From positions 285 to 64,284 of the forward strand of contig NZ_NXEJ01000007.1 of the NCBI RefSeq assembly GCF_002915175.1: a stretch of DNA of 64,000 nucleotides, given 5' to 3'. A model generated the notes under the pieces. The model was given only the letters and a program-made list of their open reading frames with translations, had not been told where the DNA came from and searched no databases. The position numbers and the translations under genes were made by a program. Of the stretch, positions 19,697 to 28,807 are shown piece after piece (within the stretch, counting starts at the first letter, position 1; each line of letters opens with the position of its first letter). This stretch comes from Agrobacterium rosae (lineage in GTDB: Bacteria; Pseudomonadota; Alphaproteobacteria; Rhizobiales; Rhizobiaceae).

Positions 19697-21685
19697 TCAG
19701 AGAATCAGGCGGAACTTTGCAAAGCCCTCAGCGCCATCCCCGGCTTCCTCGATCTTCGCGCCCTTTACGTCCTTGGCATATTGACGTGCCTTTGGACCGG
19801 TTTCGAAAATCGCCGTCGTATTGGCAACGGGTGCAAAGGACCAGTTGTCGTCGGCGGCTGGATTGATGGTGCCCTGGCTGATGATGTAGCGCACGATGAC
19901 GTCGCGGTTGGTATCGGGTGCAACGAAGATGATCTTGTCCGACGCGATACCGGGGAACTTACCACCGCCGCTGGCGCGGTAATTGTTTGTCGCCACGACG
20001 AATTTCTGTTCGGGGTCGATCGACTTGCCTTCGAATTGCAAGCCGACGATGCGGTTACTATCCGGATTAATCGACTTGCCGTCCTTGTCGAACTTCGGTG
20101 GCTTCGACACGTCGATCTGATAGGTCACGCCGTCAATGACATCGTAGTTGTAGGACGGGAAGTCGTTGTTCAGCAGCGGTGCGTCCTTGGCACCTGCTTC
20201 CACCGTCTTGAACATGCCCGCCGACATTTCCAGCCAGTCTTTGACCTGCGCACCAGTGATCAGCACGGCCTGAACGGTGTTGGGGTAGAGGTAGAGGTCG
20301 GCAACGTTCTTAATAGCGATGTCACCGGCAGGGACATCGGTGTAATAATCAGCACCGCCACGTCCGCCAGACTTGAAGGGGGCAGCAGCAGAGAGCACAG
20401 GAAGGTCCTTGTATTGGCCTTCCTTCAGCATGTCCTTGATGTACCAGGTCTGGGCATTGGAGACGATCTGAACCGATGGATCATCTGCGACCAGCGCAAA
20501 ATAGGAATAGAGCGGCGCGGATGTCTTGCCCACGGGGCGGCGGACATAGGCCAGCGTTGCTTCGTGATCCGTCTTGACTGCGGCGATGATCTCCGGCTTG
20601 TCCTTCACGTCGGCAACGATCTTGCGGTTGTCGTCGCGGTGGTAGATCGGGCGCGCTTCGGTGGTGAAATCCACGATCTTCCAGTTCTTGCCGTCTTTTT
20701 CCAGCAGCAGATCGATAAGGCCCATATGTGAGCCCCAGAAGCCGGCCATGACGGCAGGCTTGCCCATGAGCGTGCCCTTGACTGGATCGGTACCTTCGAT
20801 GCCATCCCAAGTTTTGGGGCCTGGGAAGACGAGATGCTGGTGACCAGTGAAAACGGCATCGATGTCTTTGACGCCAGCCAGATAGAGCGAGGCATTTTCC
20901 ATGCGGTCGCTCTGGCCTTTGCCTTCAATGCCGGAGTGCGACAGGGCGATGATGATATCGGCACCCTGTTCCTTCATGACAGGAACCCAGGCCTTGGCGG
21001 CATCGACGATATCGCGTGTCTGCGCCTTGCCTTCGAGGTTTTTGGCATCCCACATCATGATCTGTGGTGGCACGAAGCCGATGATGCCGACCTTAACCGG
21101 GCTGGTCTCACCGGAGCCATCCTTGATCTGCTTTTCGAGGATGACGTAGGGCTTGAAGAAGAGGTCGTCCTGCTTCGGGTCGGAGGCGAGCTGGCCCTTT
21201 GTCAGGTTCGCGCAGACATAAGGGAAGCTGGCACCGCCCAGCGTGTTGAACATGAAATCGAGCCCGTAATTGAACTCGTGGTTTCCAAGCGTGCCGCAAT
21301 CGTAGCCGAGCACGTTCATGGCGTTGATAACGGGGTGTTTGTCACCTGCCTTCATGCCGCGCTCGTAAGCGATGTAATCGCCCAGCGGGTTGCCCTGAAG
21401 GAAGTCGCCATTGTCGACCAGCATCGAATTTCCGGCTTCTGCACGAATGCTGTCGATGATGGAGGCGGTGCGCGCCAGGCCCAGCGTATCGTTCGGCTTG
21501 TCGGCGTAATAATCATACGGGAAGACGTGGACGTGAATATCCGTCGTTTCCATGATGCGCAGATGCGCCTGGTTGCCCTGCGCACGGGCTGCAAACGGGT
21601 GCAGCATGACGAGTGCGGAGGAGGCAGCGATGCCGCCCAGCAAGGAGCGGCGCGTGATGGGATGAAGGCCGATAAGCGAAGACAT
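19697..21685 (-). CDS. cpdB: Bifunctional 2',3'-cyclic-nucleotide 2'-phosphodiesterase/3'-nucleotidase
   Basis: 662 residues. An N-terminal twin-arginine-like signal (TRRSLLGGIAASSALVML) targets the periplasm. The calcineurin-like metallophosphatase domain shows its metal-binding motifs in order: TTDIHVHVFPYDYY, DNGDFLQGNPLGDY, GNHEFNYGLDF, SHSGIEG and GHQHLVF. The C-terminal 5'-nucleotidase domain ends with the substrate motif SYNYDVIDGVTYQIDVSKPP. The enzyme scavenges extracellular 2',3'-cyclic and 3' nucleotides. It stands alone with a hairpin downstream. A large antisense frame is a shadow. Confidence 0.94.
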   Translation of the reverse strand: MSSLIGLHPITRRSLLGGIAASSALVMLHPFAARAQGNQAHLRIMETTDIHVHVFPYDYYADKPNDTLGLARTASIIDSIRAEAGNSMLVDNGDFLQGNPLGDYIAYERGMKAGDKHPVINAMNVLGYDCGTLGNHEFNYGLDFMFNTLGGASFPYVCANLTKGQLASDPKQDDLFFKPYVILEKQIKDGSGETSPVKVGIIGFVPPQIMMWDAKNLEGKAQTRDIVDAAKAWVPVMKEQGADIIIALSHSGIEGKGQSDRMENASLYLAGVKDIDAVFTGHQHLVFPGPKTWDGIEGTDPVKGTLMGKPAVMAGFWGSHMGLIDLLLEKDGKNWKIVDFTTEARPIYHRDDNRKIVADVKDKPEIIAAVKTDHEATLAYVRRPVGKTSAPLYSYFALVADDPSVQIVSNAQTWYIKDMLKEGQYKDLPVLSAAAPFKSGGRGGADYYTDVPAGDIAIKNVADLYLYPNTVQAVLITGAQVKDWLEMSAGMFKTVEAGAKDAPLLNNDFPSYNYDVIDGVTYQIDVSKPPKFDKDGKSINPDSNRIVGLQFEGKSIDPEQKFVVATNNYRASGGGKFPGIASDKIIFVAPDTNRDVIVRYIISQGTINPAADDNWSFAPVANTTAIFETGPKARQYAKDVKGAKIEEAGDGAEGFAKFRLIL

Positions 21686-21816
21686 GGAAACACCTCGAAT
21701 GAATTCAGGCTGTACGAAAAGACCGCAGCCTAGAGCGAATTATCGAGGAGTCCATCATCAAAATAACAGGGTTATGACTTGTCCCTGAATTTTAAACCGT
21801 CCGGTAAAAAATCATT

Positions 21817-22152
21817 TCATCGTGCCAGTGTCGGTTTCACGTCCTCATGGAAAAAGCGAAAGTAGGAGGAAAGCTGTGCCAGCGTGTTTGTCGAAAGCTT
21901 CAGTTGCAGACCGAGCCGGTTCATGTGCTGCCATTGAACCGTGCCCTCTATGAAGCCGAGGTCGTCACTCTGCACCTTCACCCGGCTTCCTTTGGCAGCG
22001 GCGAAAGATCCGTCCAGCTCCAGCGCCATGCCGGTGGCCGAAAGATCGACCACGCGGCCTGTCACCGACTGATTGAAATACTGAACTGTACCGTAGATAC
22101 GTGTCTGGCTGCGGCCTGCGCCGCGGTTTTGCATGTTCAGATTACCGGTCAT
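21817..22152 (-). CDS. PilZ domain protein
   Basis: 111 residues, a single PilZ domain. The c-di-GMP binding motif RxxxR (RSQTR) near residue 12 and the DxSxxG motif (DLSATG) about 22 residues later are both present, so nucleotide binding is plausible. Start ATG at 22152 is chosen because GGAG lies upstream; the longer frame to 22191 has no such site. A diguanylate cyclase gene occurs at 55143-56024, but no direct link can be inferred. Confidence 0.85.
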   Translation of the reverse strand: MTGNLNMQNRGAGRSQTRIYGTVQYFNQSVTGRVVDLSATGMALELDGSFAAAKGSRVKVQSDDLGFIEGTVQWQHMNRLGLQLKLSTNTLAQLSSYFRFFHEDVKPTLAR

Positions 22153-22245
22153 ATGGCGCTCCCCAATTGTTTCCCTGTGCCAGAATTGCACGGAAGCTTT
22201 GAAAGCCGTTTATGATTTTCGATAAAATTACGCGCAATTGCCATT

Positions 22246-22713
22246 TCAGCTACGGTCGATCCGGCATTGATAGCAATTGTTGCGGGCCGAGCGAACATGC
22301 ACATAGGCGATGTCTTCCCTGGCAAGAAGCTCTTGCGCATATGTGGATATCCGGTCGGTCGGCGTCACCGAACCTGTGCCGTAAACGATGCGGTCATTGA
22401 AGCCATAGCCTCGAACGATGTAGTCCGGGCTCTCGAGCATGGGCGGGAGAATTTCCTTTGCTTCGTAACGGCTGCAAGCCTTGGCATGAATAAAAATCGG
22501 ACCGGTTTCGGCAAATGGTTGCAGCTTCGGGAATGGGCGGTAGGCCAAGAGAAGCATGGCTTCGCCGTCTTCTATTTGACCGAGGCAAACACGGCAGGGG
22601 TAGGTTCCTGTCGCGATCGAGTGCTCCGGTTTCTGGCCGTTGGCATCTGGATTACCATTGCGAAAGGCTTCTGCCTCGGCGGCATCCATGGCGATAAATA
22701 CAATCCTGGTCAT
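22246..22713 (-). CDS. DUF1203 family protein
   Basis: 155 residues, cytoplasmic. Conserved features: PCRVCLGQIEDGEAMLLLAYRPF with a CxxC pair, then AETGPIFIHAKACSRYE, and a C-terminal AYVHVRSARNNCYQCRI with another cysteine pair, which together match the DUF1203 family as I remember it. The four cysteines and the His suggest a metal site, which is inference. The ATG at 22713 has AAAGGAG upstream; an upstream extension to 22794 lacks support. Confidence 0.8.
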   Translation of the reverse strand: MTRIVFIAMDAAEAEAFRNGNPDANGQKPEHSIATGTYPCRVCLGQIEDGEAMLLLAYRPFPKLQPFAETGPIFIHAKACSRYEAKEILPPMLESPDYIVRGYGFNDRIVYGTGSVTPTDRISTYAQELLAREDIAYVHVRSARNNCYQCRIDRS

Positions 22714-22863
22714 AGCGGCTCCTTTGCGTTGCTTGTTTGTCGCTATGCCTTTCAAACATTCGTGTATCCACCCGTTTCTTGCGCCAGCAGGCAACTACCC
22801 CATTGCTTGTGCCGTTCAGTTTAGCGATCAATCAAACGTCCTCATTTTGGAAAGTTGACGTAA

Positions 22864-23748
22864 ATGCTGCGCAGGTTGATGACCGCGACCCTGGTCACCG
22901 TTTTTTCTATCACGATACCTGCCGCCCACGCGCAAACAGCGCCTGCGCTCGATGATTTATCCGACGAACAGTTGCAGCAGACGGTGAATTTCGTCATCGG
23001 TAACGCGATTTTCAGCCTCTACCATGAGGCTTCACGGATGCTGATTTCCGATTTTTCCCTGCCGGAAACGGGAGCTGGGAAAGATACGGCCGATCAGCTG
23101 GCGGCCACTATGATGCTGGAGGCGAATGAGGAATGGCTCGATACGGCCATCGTCAATGCCACGGATAGCTGGTATCTCGCTCGCTCCGCACAGGCTCTGC
23201 CGGACCATAATACGCCGATTTATTCGGCACTCGTTCCCAACAAGACGCGTGACAGCCAGATGGCCTGCCTGATGGTGGGCAAGGACGCCGGTGGTTACGG
23301 TGATCTGGCCGATATGATGGGACTGCCCAAGGCTGAATGGAAGGCGTGCGAAACCGCCTATCCACAAACCGTTGCCTATTGGAACGAAACGCTGAAGCCG
23401 CATGCGGCCAAGGCGGGGACCACAAAGTTCGTCACCAGCTATGAGCCAGCGCGCGATCCGTTTCTGGATATCTACGCGACCATCGTAAAAGAATCGAAGG
23501 TACTGGACCTCATCGCCCGCAGTTTCAGCGCCTATGATCTCAAAGGTGAGGTCAAGCTGACGGCGCGTACCTGTGGACGCCCGGATGTTTATTGGTCAGC
23601 CGAAAAGCGCGAAATCACCTATTGCTACGAAATGGCCAAGTTCCACGGTGAACTCATCGCTGCTCATCTTGCGACTGGCGGTGCGGAGAAAGAAAGCGAG
23701 CCGGCGAAAGAAATTCCGACGGCTGTGAATTTGGGGCAAGAGCTTTAA
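22864..23748 (+). CDS. DUF4344-like exported protein with altered HExxH motif
   Basis: 294 residues with a cleavable signal peptide (MLRRLMTATLVTVFSITIPAAHAQ), so probably periplasmic. The layout resembles the DUF4344 putative metallopeptidases: a motif GNAIFSLYHEASRML near residue 47, a C-terminal TYCYEMAKFHGELI motif and conserved Cys pairs. In that family the first motif is usually HExGH; here the position of the second histidine is Arg58 (HEASR), so zinc binding and peptidase activity are doubtful. GGAAAG lies upstream of the ATG. Identification from memory, moderately sure. Confidence 0.65.
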   Translation: MLRRLMTATLVTVFSITIPAAHAQTAPALDDLSDEQLQQTVNFVIGNAIFSLYHEASRMLISDFSLPETGAGKDTADQLAATMMLEANEEWLDTAIVNATDSWYLARSAQALPDHNTPIYSALVPNKTRDSQMACLMVGKDAGGYGDLADMMGLPKAEWKACETAYPQTVAYWNETLKPHAAKAGTTKFVTSYEPARDPFLDIYATIVKESKVLDLIARSFSAYDLKGEVKLTARTCGRPDVYWSAEKREITYCYEMAKFHGELIAAHLATGGAEKESEPAKEIPTAVNLGQEL

Positions 23749-23837
23749 GAGAGCGTAGCTATCTTGATCTAAGCAGCCCGTGAAGCTTTGCCCGATGGGC
23801 AAAGCAATTGTTTACGAGGGGAGTGCGCGGTGAGCGC

Positions 23838-25259
23838 TCAGCCCCGTCTGGATATTTCCAGAAATTCACTGTCCGTCAAAGGCTCGACCCACGTCTCGTA
23901 GGTGCTGACAGGCGAAAAGCCCATCATTTGATAGAGCTGAAGCGCGCGGGGATGGTCCAGCGTGTTGGTGGAGACCGTGACCCGCTGCGGGTTGTCCTGC
24001 CATGCCTGGTAAAGCGCCTGCAGCAGGAACCATTTCCCCACACCAGCGCCGATCGCCTCTTCCATCAGGCCGAAATAGGAAAGATCCGTCACCTCTTCGC
24101 TGGTCTTGAACAGTTCGAAAAAGCCGGCAGGCGATCCATTCATATAGAGAACGGTCACACAGCTTCTTGGGTCACGCAGAAGCGCTGTCAGTTCGGCATC
24201 GTTCATGCGCATGCGGGTTTGCCAGTGCCAGCGCTTTCCAACGCGCCAGTAAAGGTAGCGATAGAAATGCAGCGGAATGTCAGTCGTGCGCATGATGGCG
24301 GTCTGGATGTTGACCGGCACCGCAAGGCTGACCTTGGGTGCGGACGTCATTTCCAGTTGCGTGACATTGGCCTTGATTGGCCCTTGGATAGGAGTTGGGC
24401 CGGGCTCGGCGGGGCCGGTGACGATGGCCGTGTCCGGCTTCGATCCCCATTCCGCCCATGAGCCATCATAAAGCGAATTGTCTGTGTGGCCGAGCGATTC
24501 CAGCGCAAGCGTGATAACCGCAGCCGTCACGCCAGAGCCACAGCTGGTGACGACCGGCTGGGTGAGGTCGATGCCCGCATCCGATATCATCTTGCGGATC
24601 GTCGGCAGGTCCTTGAAGCGGCCGTTCTCGGAAAAGGCGGTGGCGGGCAGGTTGCGCGCACCTGGCATATGGCCAGAGCGCATGCCAGCGCGTGGCTCTG
24701 CTTCCTCGCCGGTGAAACGACCGGCACCGCGTGCATCGGCAATCTGATCTTCACCGCCGTCAACCAGCGCCCGCATGTGCGAAAACGATGTTACACGCTT
24801 GGCATCGAAATGCGGCTCGAAGGTCGCAGGCTCGATAGGCTGCGTACCGGCTTCCACCGGCTTGCCCGCGGCTTTCCAGCCATCCAGACCGCCATCCAGA
24901 ACGTACACCTTGTCAGCGCCCATCACGCGCAGCATCCACCAAACGCGTGGCGCGGAAAAGAAGCCCGGACCGTCATAGACGACAATCGTGTCGCTCTCAC
25001 CAATCCCGAGTTTGCCGACTTCATCCGCAAAAAACTGCGGCGAGGGCAGAGAGTGGGGCAGGCCGGTCGCGTGGTCGGCAATCACGTCCTGATCGAAGAA
25101 GACTGCACCGGGGATGTGGCCAGCTTCGAATTCTTCTTTCCCGTTTCGCTTATGCGCGGGCAAATACCAAGAGGCATCGACCAATCGAAAATGTGGGGTG
25201 CCAAGCTGCTGCTCAACCCAGTCCGCCGAAACGACGAAACGGCTCTTATCCGTGCTCAC
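23838..25259 (-). CDS. sseA: 3-mercaptopyruvate sulfurtransferase fused to a GNAT acetyltransferase domain
   Basis: 473 residues. Residues 1-280 are a tandem rhodanese: the first domain is the inactive type (VVYDGPGFFSAPRVWWML), the second has the catalytic cysteine loop VTSCGSGVTAA. The enzyme moves sulfur from 3-mercaptopyruvate to thiol or cyanide acceptors. A Pro/Gly-rich linker (about 281-303) leads to a GNAT-type domain from about residue 304, with the acetyl-CoA loop EEAIGAGVGKWFLLQAL and the C-terminal NTLDHPRALQLYQMMGF. The reading frame is continuous across the junction; the internal Met codon at 24350 has no ribosome binding site. The two are, as I recall, separate proteins in most bacteria. 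Last gene of the cysK-alaX-sseA operon, 17 bases after alaX. Confidence 0.9.
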   Translation of the reverse strand: MSTDKSRFVVSADWVEQQLGTPHFRLVDASWYLPAHKRNGKEEFEAGHIPGAVFFDQDVIADHATGLPHSLPSPQFFADEVGKLGIGESDTIVVYDGPGFFSAPRVWWMLRVMGADKVYVLDGGLDGWKAAGKPVEAGTQPIEPATFEPHFDAKRVTSFSHMRALVDGGEDQIADARGAGRFTGEEAEPRAGMRSGHMPGARNLPATAFSENGRFKDLPTIRKMISDAGIDLTQPVVTSCGSGVTAAVITLALESLGHTDNSLYDGSWAEWGSKPDTAIVTGPAEPGPTPIQGPIKANVTQLEMTSAPKVSLAVPVNIQTAIMRTTDIPLHFYRYLYWRVGKRWHWQTRMRMNDAELTALLRDPRSCVTVLYMNGSPAGFFELFKTSEEVTDLSYFGLMEEAIGAGVGKWFLLQALYQAWQDNPQRVTVSTNTLDHPRALQLYQMMGFSPVSTYETWVEPLTDSEFLEISRRG

Positions 25260-25276
25260 AATAGTTCTCCCAGAAA

Positions 25277-26014
25277 TCAGGCGGATGTGTCGGGTTTGCC
25301 GAAACGAATTCGGAAACGGCGATTCTCTTTGCCTTTCTTTTCGATCTTGGCGATGTGGATTTCACCCACTTCCTGCGTCTGGGCAACATGAGTGCCTCCG
25401 CAAGGCTGGCTGTCAACAGCGGAATTTTCGCCGATGCAGACGAGACTGACACGCCCGAGCCCAAGCGGCGGACGGACATTCTTGGATTTGACGATGTCAG
25501 GATTGGCGGCGAGTTCCGCGTCCGTGATCCATTTCAGGAAGACCGGATGGTTTTCCTCGACCAAGGCCATCAGCCTGGCCGTCACGTCTTCTTTGTCGAC
25601 GGTCTCGGACATGTCGAAATCGACGCGCGATTCCTCTTCGCCAACGGCTGCTCCCGTGATCGGCCATGGACAGACGACGGACAGCAAATGGCAGGCGGTG
25701 TGCATGCGCATCAGCTTGTAGCGACGCGGCCAATCGACATGCAGTGTCAGCGTCTCGCCGATGTCAGGAGCCTGTTGTCCCTCGGTGGGGACATGGATGA
25801 TGGTGCTTTTGTCTGCGCCATGCTTGGTAGGCCCAAGCATGATCTTAGAGCCGTCCGCTCTCTCGAGGTAACCCGTATCGCCAGGTTGACCGCCGGAGGT
25901 GGCATAAAAGCAGGTCTGATCCAGCTCTATGCCGCCGTCTTCATGAACCTGTGTCACCACCGCTTCGCACGTGGAAAGATAGAAATCGTCACGAAACAGG
26001 GCATTCACAGGCAT
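25277..26014 (-). CDS. alaX: Stand-alone alanyl-tRNA editing protein (AlaX type)
   Basis: 245 residues. It matches the editing domain of alanyl-tRNA synthetase: FYATSGGQPGDTGYL near residue 37, the metal-binding HTACHLL (His105 and His109) and the QPCGGTHVAQTQEVG motif with Cys and His. It probably hydrolyses Ser- or Gly-tRNA(Ala) in the cytoplasm. The gene lies between cysK and sseA with 12- and 17-base gaps, so it is co-transcribed with sulfur amino acid genes, an association that hints at a role linked to cysteine or serine supply; that is inference. Confidence 0.92.
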   Translation of the reverse strand: MPVNALFRDDFYLSTCEAVVTQVHEDGGIELDQTCFYATSGGQPGDTGYLERADGSKIMLGPTKHGADKSTIIHVPTEGQQAPDIGETLTLHVDWPRRYKLMRMHTACHLLSVVCPWPITGAAVGEEESRVDFDMSETVDKEDVTARLMALVEENHPVFLKWITDAELAANPDIVKSKNVRPPLGLGRVSLVCIGENSAVDSQPCGGTHVAQTQEVGEIHIAKIEKKGKENRRFRIRFGKPDTSA

Positions 26015-26026
26015 ATGGCATCGACC

Positions 26027-27064
26027 TCAGACGGTTTCGTACGGAACCGAAACCTCCCGCTTTTCCAACAACCATGCGGGTAGGGGAAGCCCCTTGGACC
26101 GCAGGAAATCAGGGTTGAAAAGCTTCGACTGGTAACGGTTGCCGTAGTCACAAAGTATGGTGACGATTGTATGCCCCGGACCGAGGTCATGGGCAAGCCG
26201 AATTGCACCCGCAACATTGATTCCGCTGGAACCGCCCAGGCAAAGCCCCTCTGTCGTTACCAGATCGTAAAGAACGGGCAGGGCTTCCGCATCCGTGATT
26301 CGATAGGAGAAATCCGGCTCAAAACCTTCCAGATTGGCCGTAATACGACCCTGGCCGATACCTTCGGTGATGGAAGAGCCTTCGGATTTCAGCACGCCGT
26401 TCTTGTAGAACTCGAACAGGGCGGCACCTTCGGGGTCGGCAAGGCCGATCTTGATATCGGGGTTGAAGTCACGCAGACCATCCGCCACACCAGCCAATGT
26501 GCCGCCGGACCCGACAGCACAGACGAAGCCGTCAACTTTACCATCCGTCTGATCCCATATTTCCGGTGCCGTCGTTTCGATATGAGCCTGGCGATTGGCG
26601 ATATTGTCGAACTGGTTTGCCCAGACTGCGCCGTTAGGGTCGCTCGCCGCCAGTTGCTTTGCCAATCGGCCGGAAACCTTCACATAGTTGTTGGGATTGG
26701 AGTAGGGGGCGGCCGGAACCTCGATCAGCTGCGCGCCGAGCAATTTCAGCGCATCCTTCTTCTCCTGGCTCTGCGTTTCAGGAATGACGATGACCGTCTT
26801 GTAGCCCAGTGCGTTGGCAACCAATGAAAGGCCGATGCCGGTGTTGCCCGCGGTGCCTTCGACAATGGTGCCGCCGGGGCGCAATTGTCCGCGACGTTCC
26901 GCATCACGAATGATGTAGAGCGCTGCTCTATCCTTAACGGACTGGCCGGGGTTCATGAACTCGGCCTTGCCGAGAATTTCGCAACCCGTCGCTTCTGATG
27001 CCGCGTTGAGGCGGATGAGCGGAGTGTTGCCGATTGCCGTAAGCACAGAGGTATGAATGGTCAT
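26027..27064 (-). CDS. cysK: Cysteine synthase A (O-acetylserine sulfhydrylase)
   Basis: 345 residues. Fold type II PLP enzyme: PLP lysine in NPGQSVKDRAALYI, substrate loop EGTAGNTGIGL (Ala where most CysK proteins have Ser in TSGNTG), and phosphate-binding LGGSSGINVAG near the C-terminus. It makes cysteine from O-acetylserine and sulfide. The altered loop is shared, as I recall, by a distinct CysK subgroup, so substrate range may differ. First gene of the operon cysK-alaX-sseA. Confidence 0.92.
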   Translation of the reverse strand: MTIHTSVLTAIGNTPLIRLNAASEATGCEILGKAEFMNPGQSVKDRAALYIIRDAERRGQLRPGGTIVEGTAGNTGIGLSLVANALGYKTVIVIPETQSQEKKDALKLLGAQLIEVPAAPYSNPNNYVKVSGRLAKQLAASDPNGAVWANQFDNIANRQAHIETTAPEIWDQTDGKVDGFVCAVGSGGTLAGVADGLRDFNPDIKIGLADPEGAALFEFYKNGVLKSEGSSITEGIGQGRITANLEGFEPDFSYRITDAEALPVLYDLVTTEGLCLGGSSGINVAGAIRLAHDLGPGHTIVTILCDYGNRYQSKLFNPDFLRSKGLPLPAWLLEKREVSVPYETV

Positions 27065-27185
27065 GATTGGCCTTCTCGTTCAGTCCGCGAATAGATGCCG
27101 TTATCTCCTCGCCTCTGCCCGTTGTGACAAGAAAATTTCTTCCAGTGAACGGGGGCGAGAAGCAAAATTTTGCCGATACCCTGTT

Positions 27186-28634
27186 TTACCCGCTTTTCTT
27201 GATCGCGGAATAGGCCTTCAGAGCGTATTGCCGGGCCTGAGCGTGATCAACAACCGGCTTTGGGTAGTCTTTACCAAGCTCAATATTTGCCTTCTTCAAT
27301 ACGTCTTTTGGAGCATCGAACGGTTTGTGGATGAACTTTTTATCCAGCTTGGATAGTTCCGGAACGAAGGTTTTGACATATTCACCATCCGCATCGAATT
27401 TCTCTCCCTGAAGTATGGGGTTGAAAATACGGAAGAATGGCGAAGCGTCGGCACCGGATCCGGCCACCCATTGCCAATTGGCCGCATTGGAAGCTGGGTC
27501 AGCGTCGACAAGCGTATCGCGAAACCATTTCTCGCCTTCGCGCCAGTCGATCAGCAGGTGTTTGATGAGAAAGGAAGCTGTGATCATGCGGACGCGATTG
27601 TGCATGACACCATGCTTCCAAAGCTGGCGCATGCCTGCGTCAACAATTGGATAGCCGGTCATTCCCTTTTTCCACGCTTGGAATTTCGCAGTGTCGGTTT
27701 GCCATTCGAAGGCGTCGAAGCTGTCATTCCAGTTCTTCTCATCTAGTTCGGGAAAATGGAAAAGAAGATGGTAGCAAAATTCCCGCCAGGCGATCTCCTT
27801 GCGAAAACGGCTTAGATCATGGGAGGGAATAGTATGCGAAAGCCCGCGCGTGGCATGCCAGACCTGGGCAGGCGATATTTCGCCCATGGCCAGATGCGGC
27901 GACAGCATGGATGTTGCAGGCTTTGCGGGGAAATCACGGGCTTCCTCGTACCCCTTCAACGAAGCGTCAACAAAGCTTTCGAGCTTTTCAGCGGCGCTGT
28001 CTTCTCCGGGTGTCCAGACATCTGAAAAATCCTTTGCCCAATCAGGTTTCTTCGGCAGCAGGTTCCACTCATCAAGCTTTTCGGATTTTGGCCAGCTCGA
28101 GGGGGAGGCGAGCTTGGACGGCGCGGATAAAGGTTCGTCTGGTTCCTCTCCAGCCTCGATCGCTCGCCAGAAGGGCGTGTACACACGGTAGGGGCCGCCG
28201 GTTTTCGTCTTTAGTTTGGATGGTTCATGGAGCAGATGTCCCGCAAAACTCTCGACCTCGAAACCGTCATCGCGGAAATTTTTCTTGATCCGGCTATCAG
28301 TTTCAATCCCTTTTGGATCGTAACGCCTGTTCCAGAAAATAGTGTCGGCACCGGTGTCTGAAAGAAGCTTTTTCAGCACTGTTTCCGGCTCACCACTGAG
28401 CAAAACCAGCCTGCTGCCAGCCTTCTTCAGTGCGGTGGAGAGAGCCGTCAATGAGTGATGCAGCCACCACTCTTGAGCGCCTCCCAAAGCGCCACTCGTT
28501 TTGTTTTTCTCATCACGGATGTAGACGGGAATCACTGCTCCGCGATGCGCGGCAGCGGCTGCAAGCGCGTGGTTGTCGGCAATGCGTAAGTCCTTGCGAA
28601 ACCAAAGAATTACAGGATTTTTATGTTCAGTCAT
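27186..28634 (-). CDS. phr: Deoxyribodipyrimidine photolyase
   Basis: 482 residues. N-terminal photolyase alpha/beta domain (ILWFRKDLRIADNHALAAA) for antenna pigment binding and a C-terminal FAD domain with GYPIVDAGMRQLWKHGVMHNRVRM and the conserved AANWQWVAGSGADASPFFRIFNP. It repairs UV pyrimidine dimers using blue light. Length and motifs fit the CPD photolyase/cryptochrome family of the PhrA/PhrB type; whether it prefers CPD or (6-4) lesions cannot be settled by eye. Single-gene transcript, divergent from DUF982. Confidence 0.93.
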   Translation of the reverse strand: MTEHKNPVILWFRKDLRIADNHALAAAAAHRGAVIPVYIRDEKNKTSGALGGAQEWWLHHSLTALSTALKKAGSRLVLLSGEPETVLKKLLSDTGADTIFWNRRYDPKGIETDSRIKKNFRDDGFEVESFAGHLLHEPSKLKTKTGGPYRVYTPFWRAIEAGEEPDEPLSAPSKLASPSSWPKSEKLDEWNLLPKKPDWAKDFSDVWTPGEDSAAEKLESFVDASLKGYEEARDFPAKPATSMLSPHLAMGEISPAQVWHATRGLSHTIPSHDLSRFRKEIAWREFCYHLLFHFPELDEKNWNDSFDAFEWQTDTAKFQAWKKGMTGYPIVDAGMRQLWKHGVMHNRVRMITASFLIKHLLIDWREGEKWFRDTLVDADPASNAANWQWVAGSGADASPFFRIFNPILQGEKFDADGEYVKTFVPELSKLDKKFIHKPFDAPKDVLKKANIELGKDYPKPVVDHAQARQYALKAYSAIKKSG

Positions 28635-28745
28635 GCGCCCACTCTGTTCACTTCAGATTGAATGATTGTTGAAGAGCTTTGTTCCCGCGGTCGGTTATAA
28701 TAAGACCGCTCGGAGGAGTGAGATTCGGTCGAAGAGTTATTGTCT

Positions 28746-28774
28746 CTTGAAACCATTTTAAGCGGAACCATATG
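28746..28774 (+). promoter_or_regulatory. Candidate sigma70 promoter for the DUF982 gene
   Basis: CTTGAA (28746-28751), 17-base spacer, CATATG (28769-28774), 34 bases before the proposed start. CTTGAA is a good alphaproteobacterial -35; the -10 is only fair. Confidence 0.4.
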
Positions 28775-28807
28775 CCGGGTTCAACGTTAGTGGCGGGTTA
28801 ATTGAGT

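Noticed and set aside
19694-20731. 345-codon plus-strand frame opposite cpdB
   Set aside because: Antisense to a well-supported enzyme and lacks its own signals; likewise 20834-21733.
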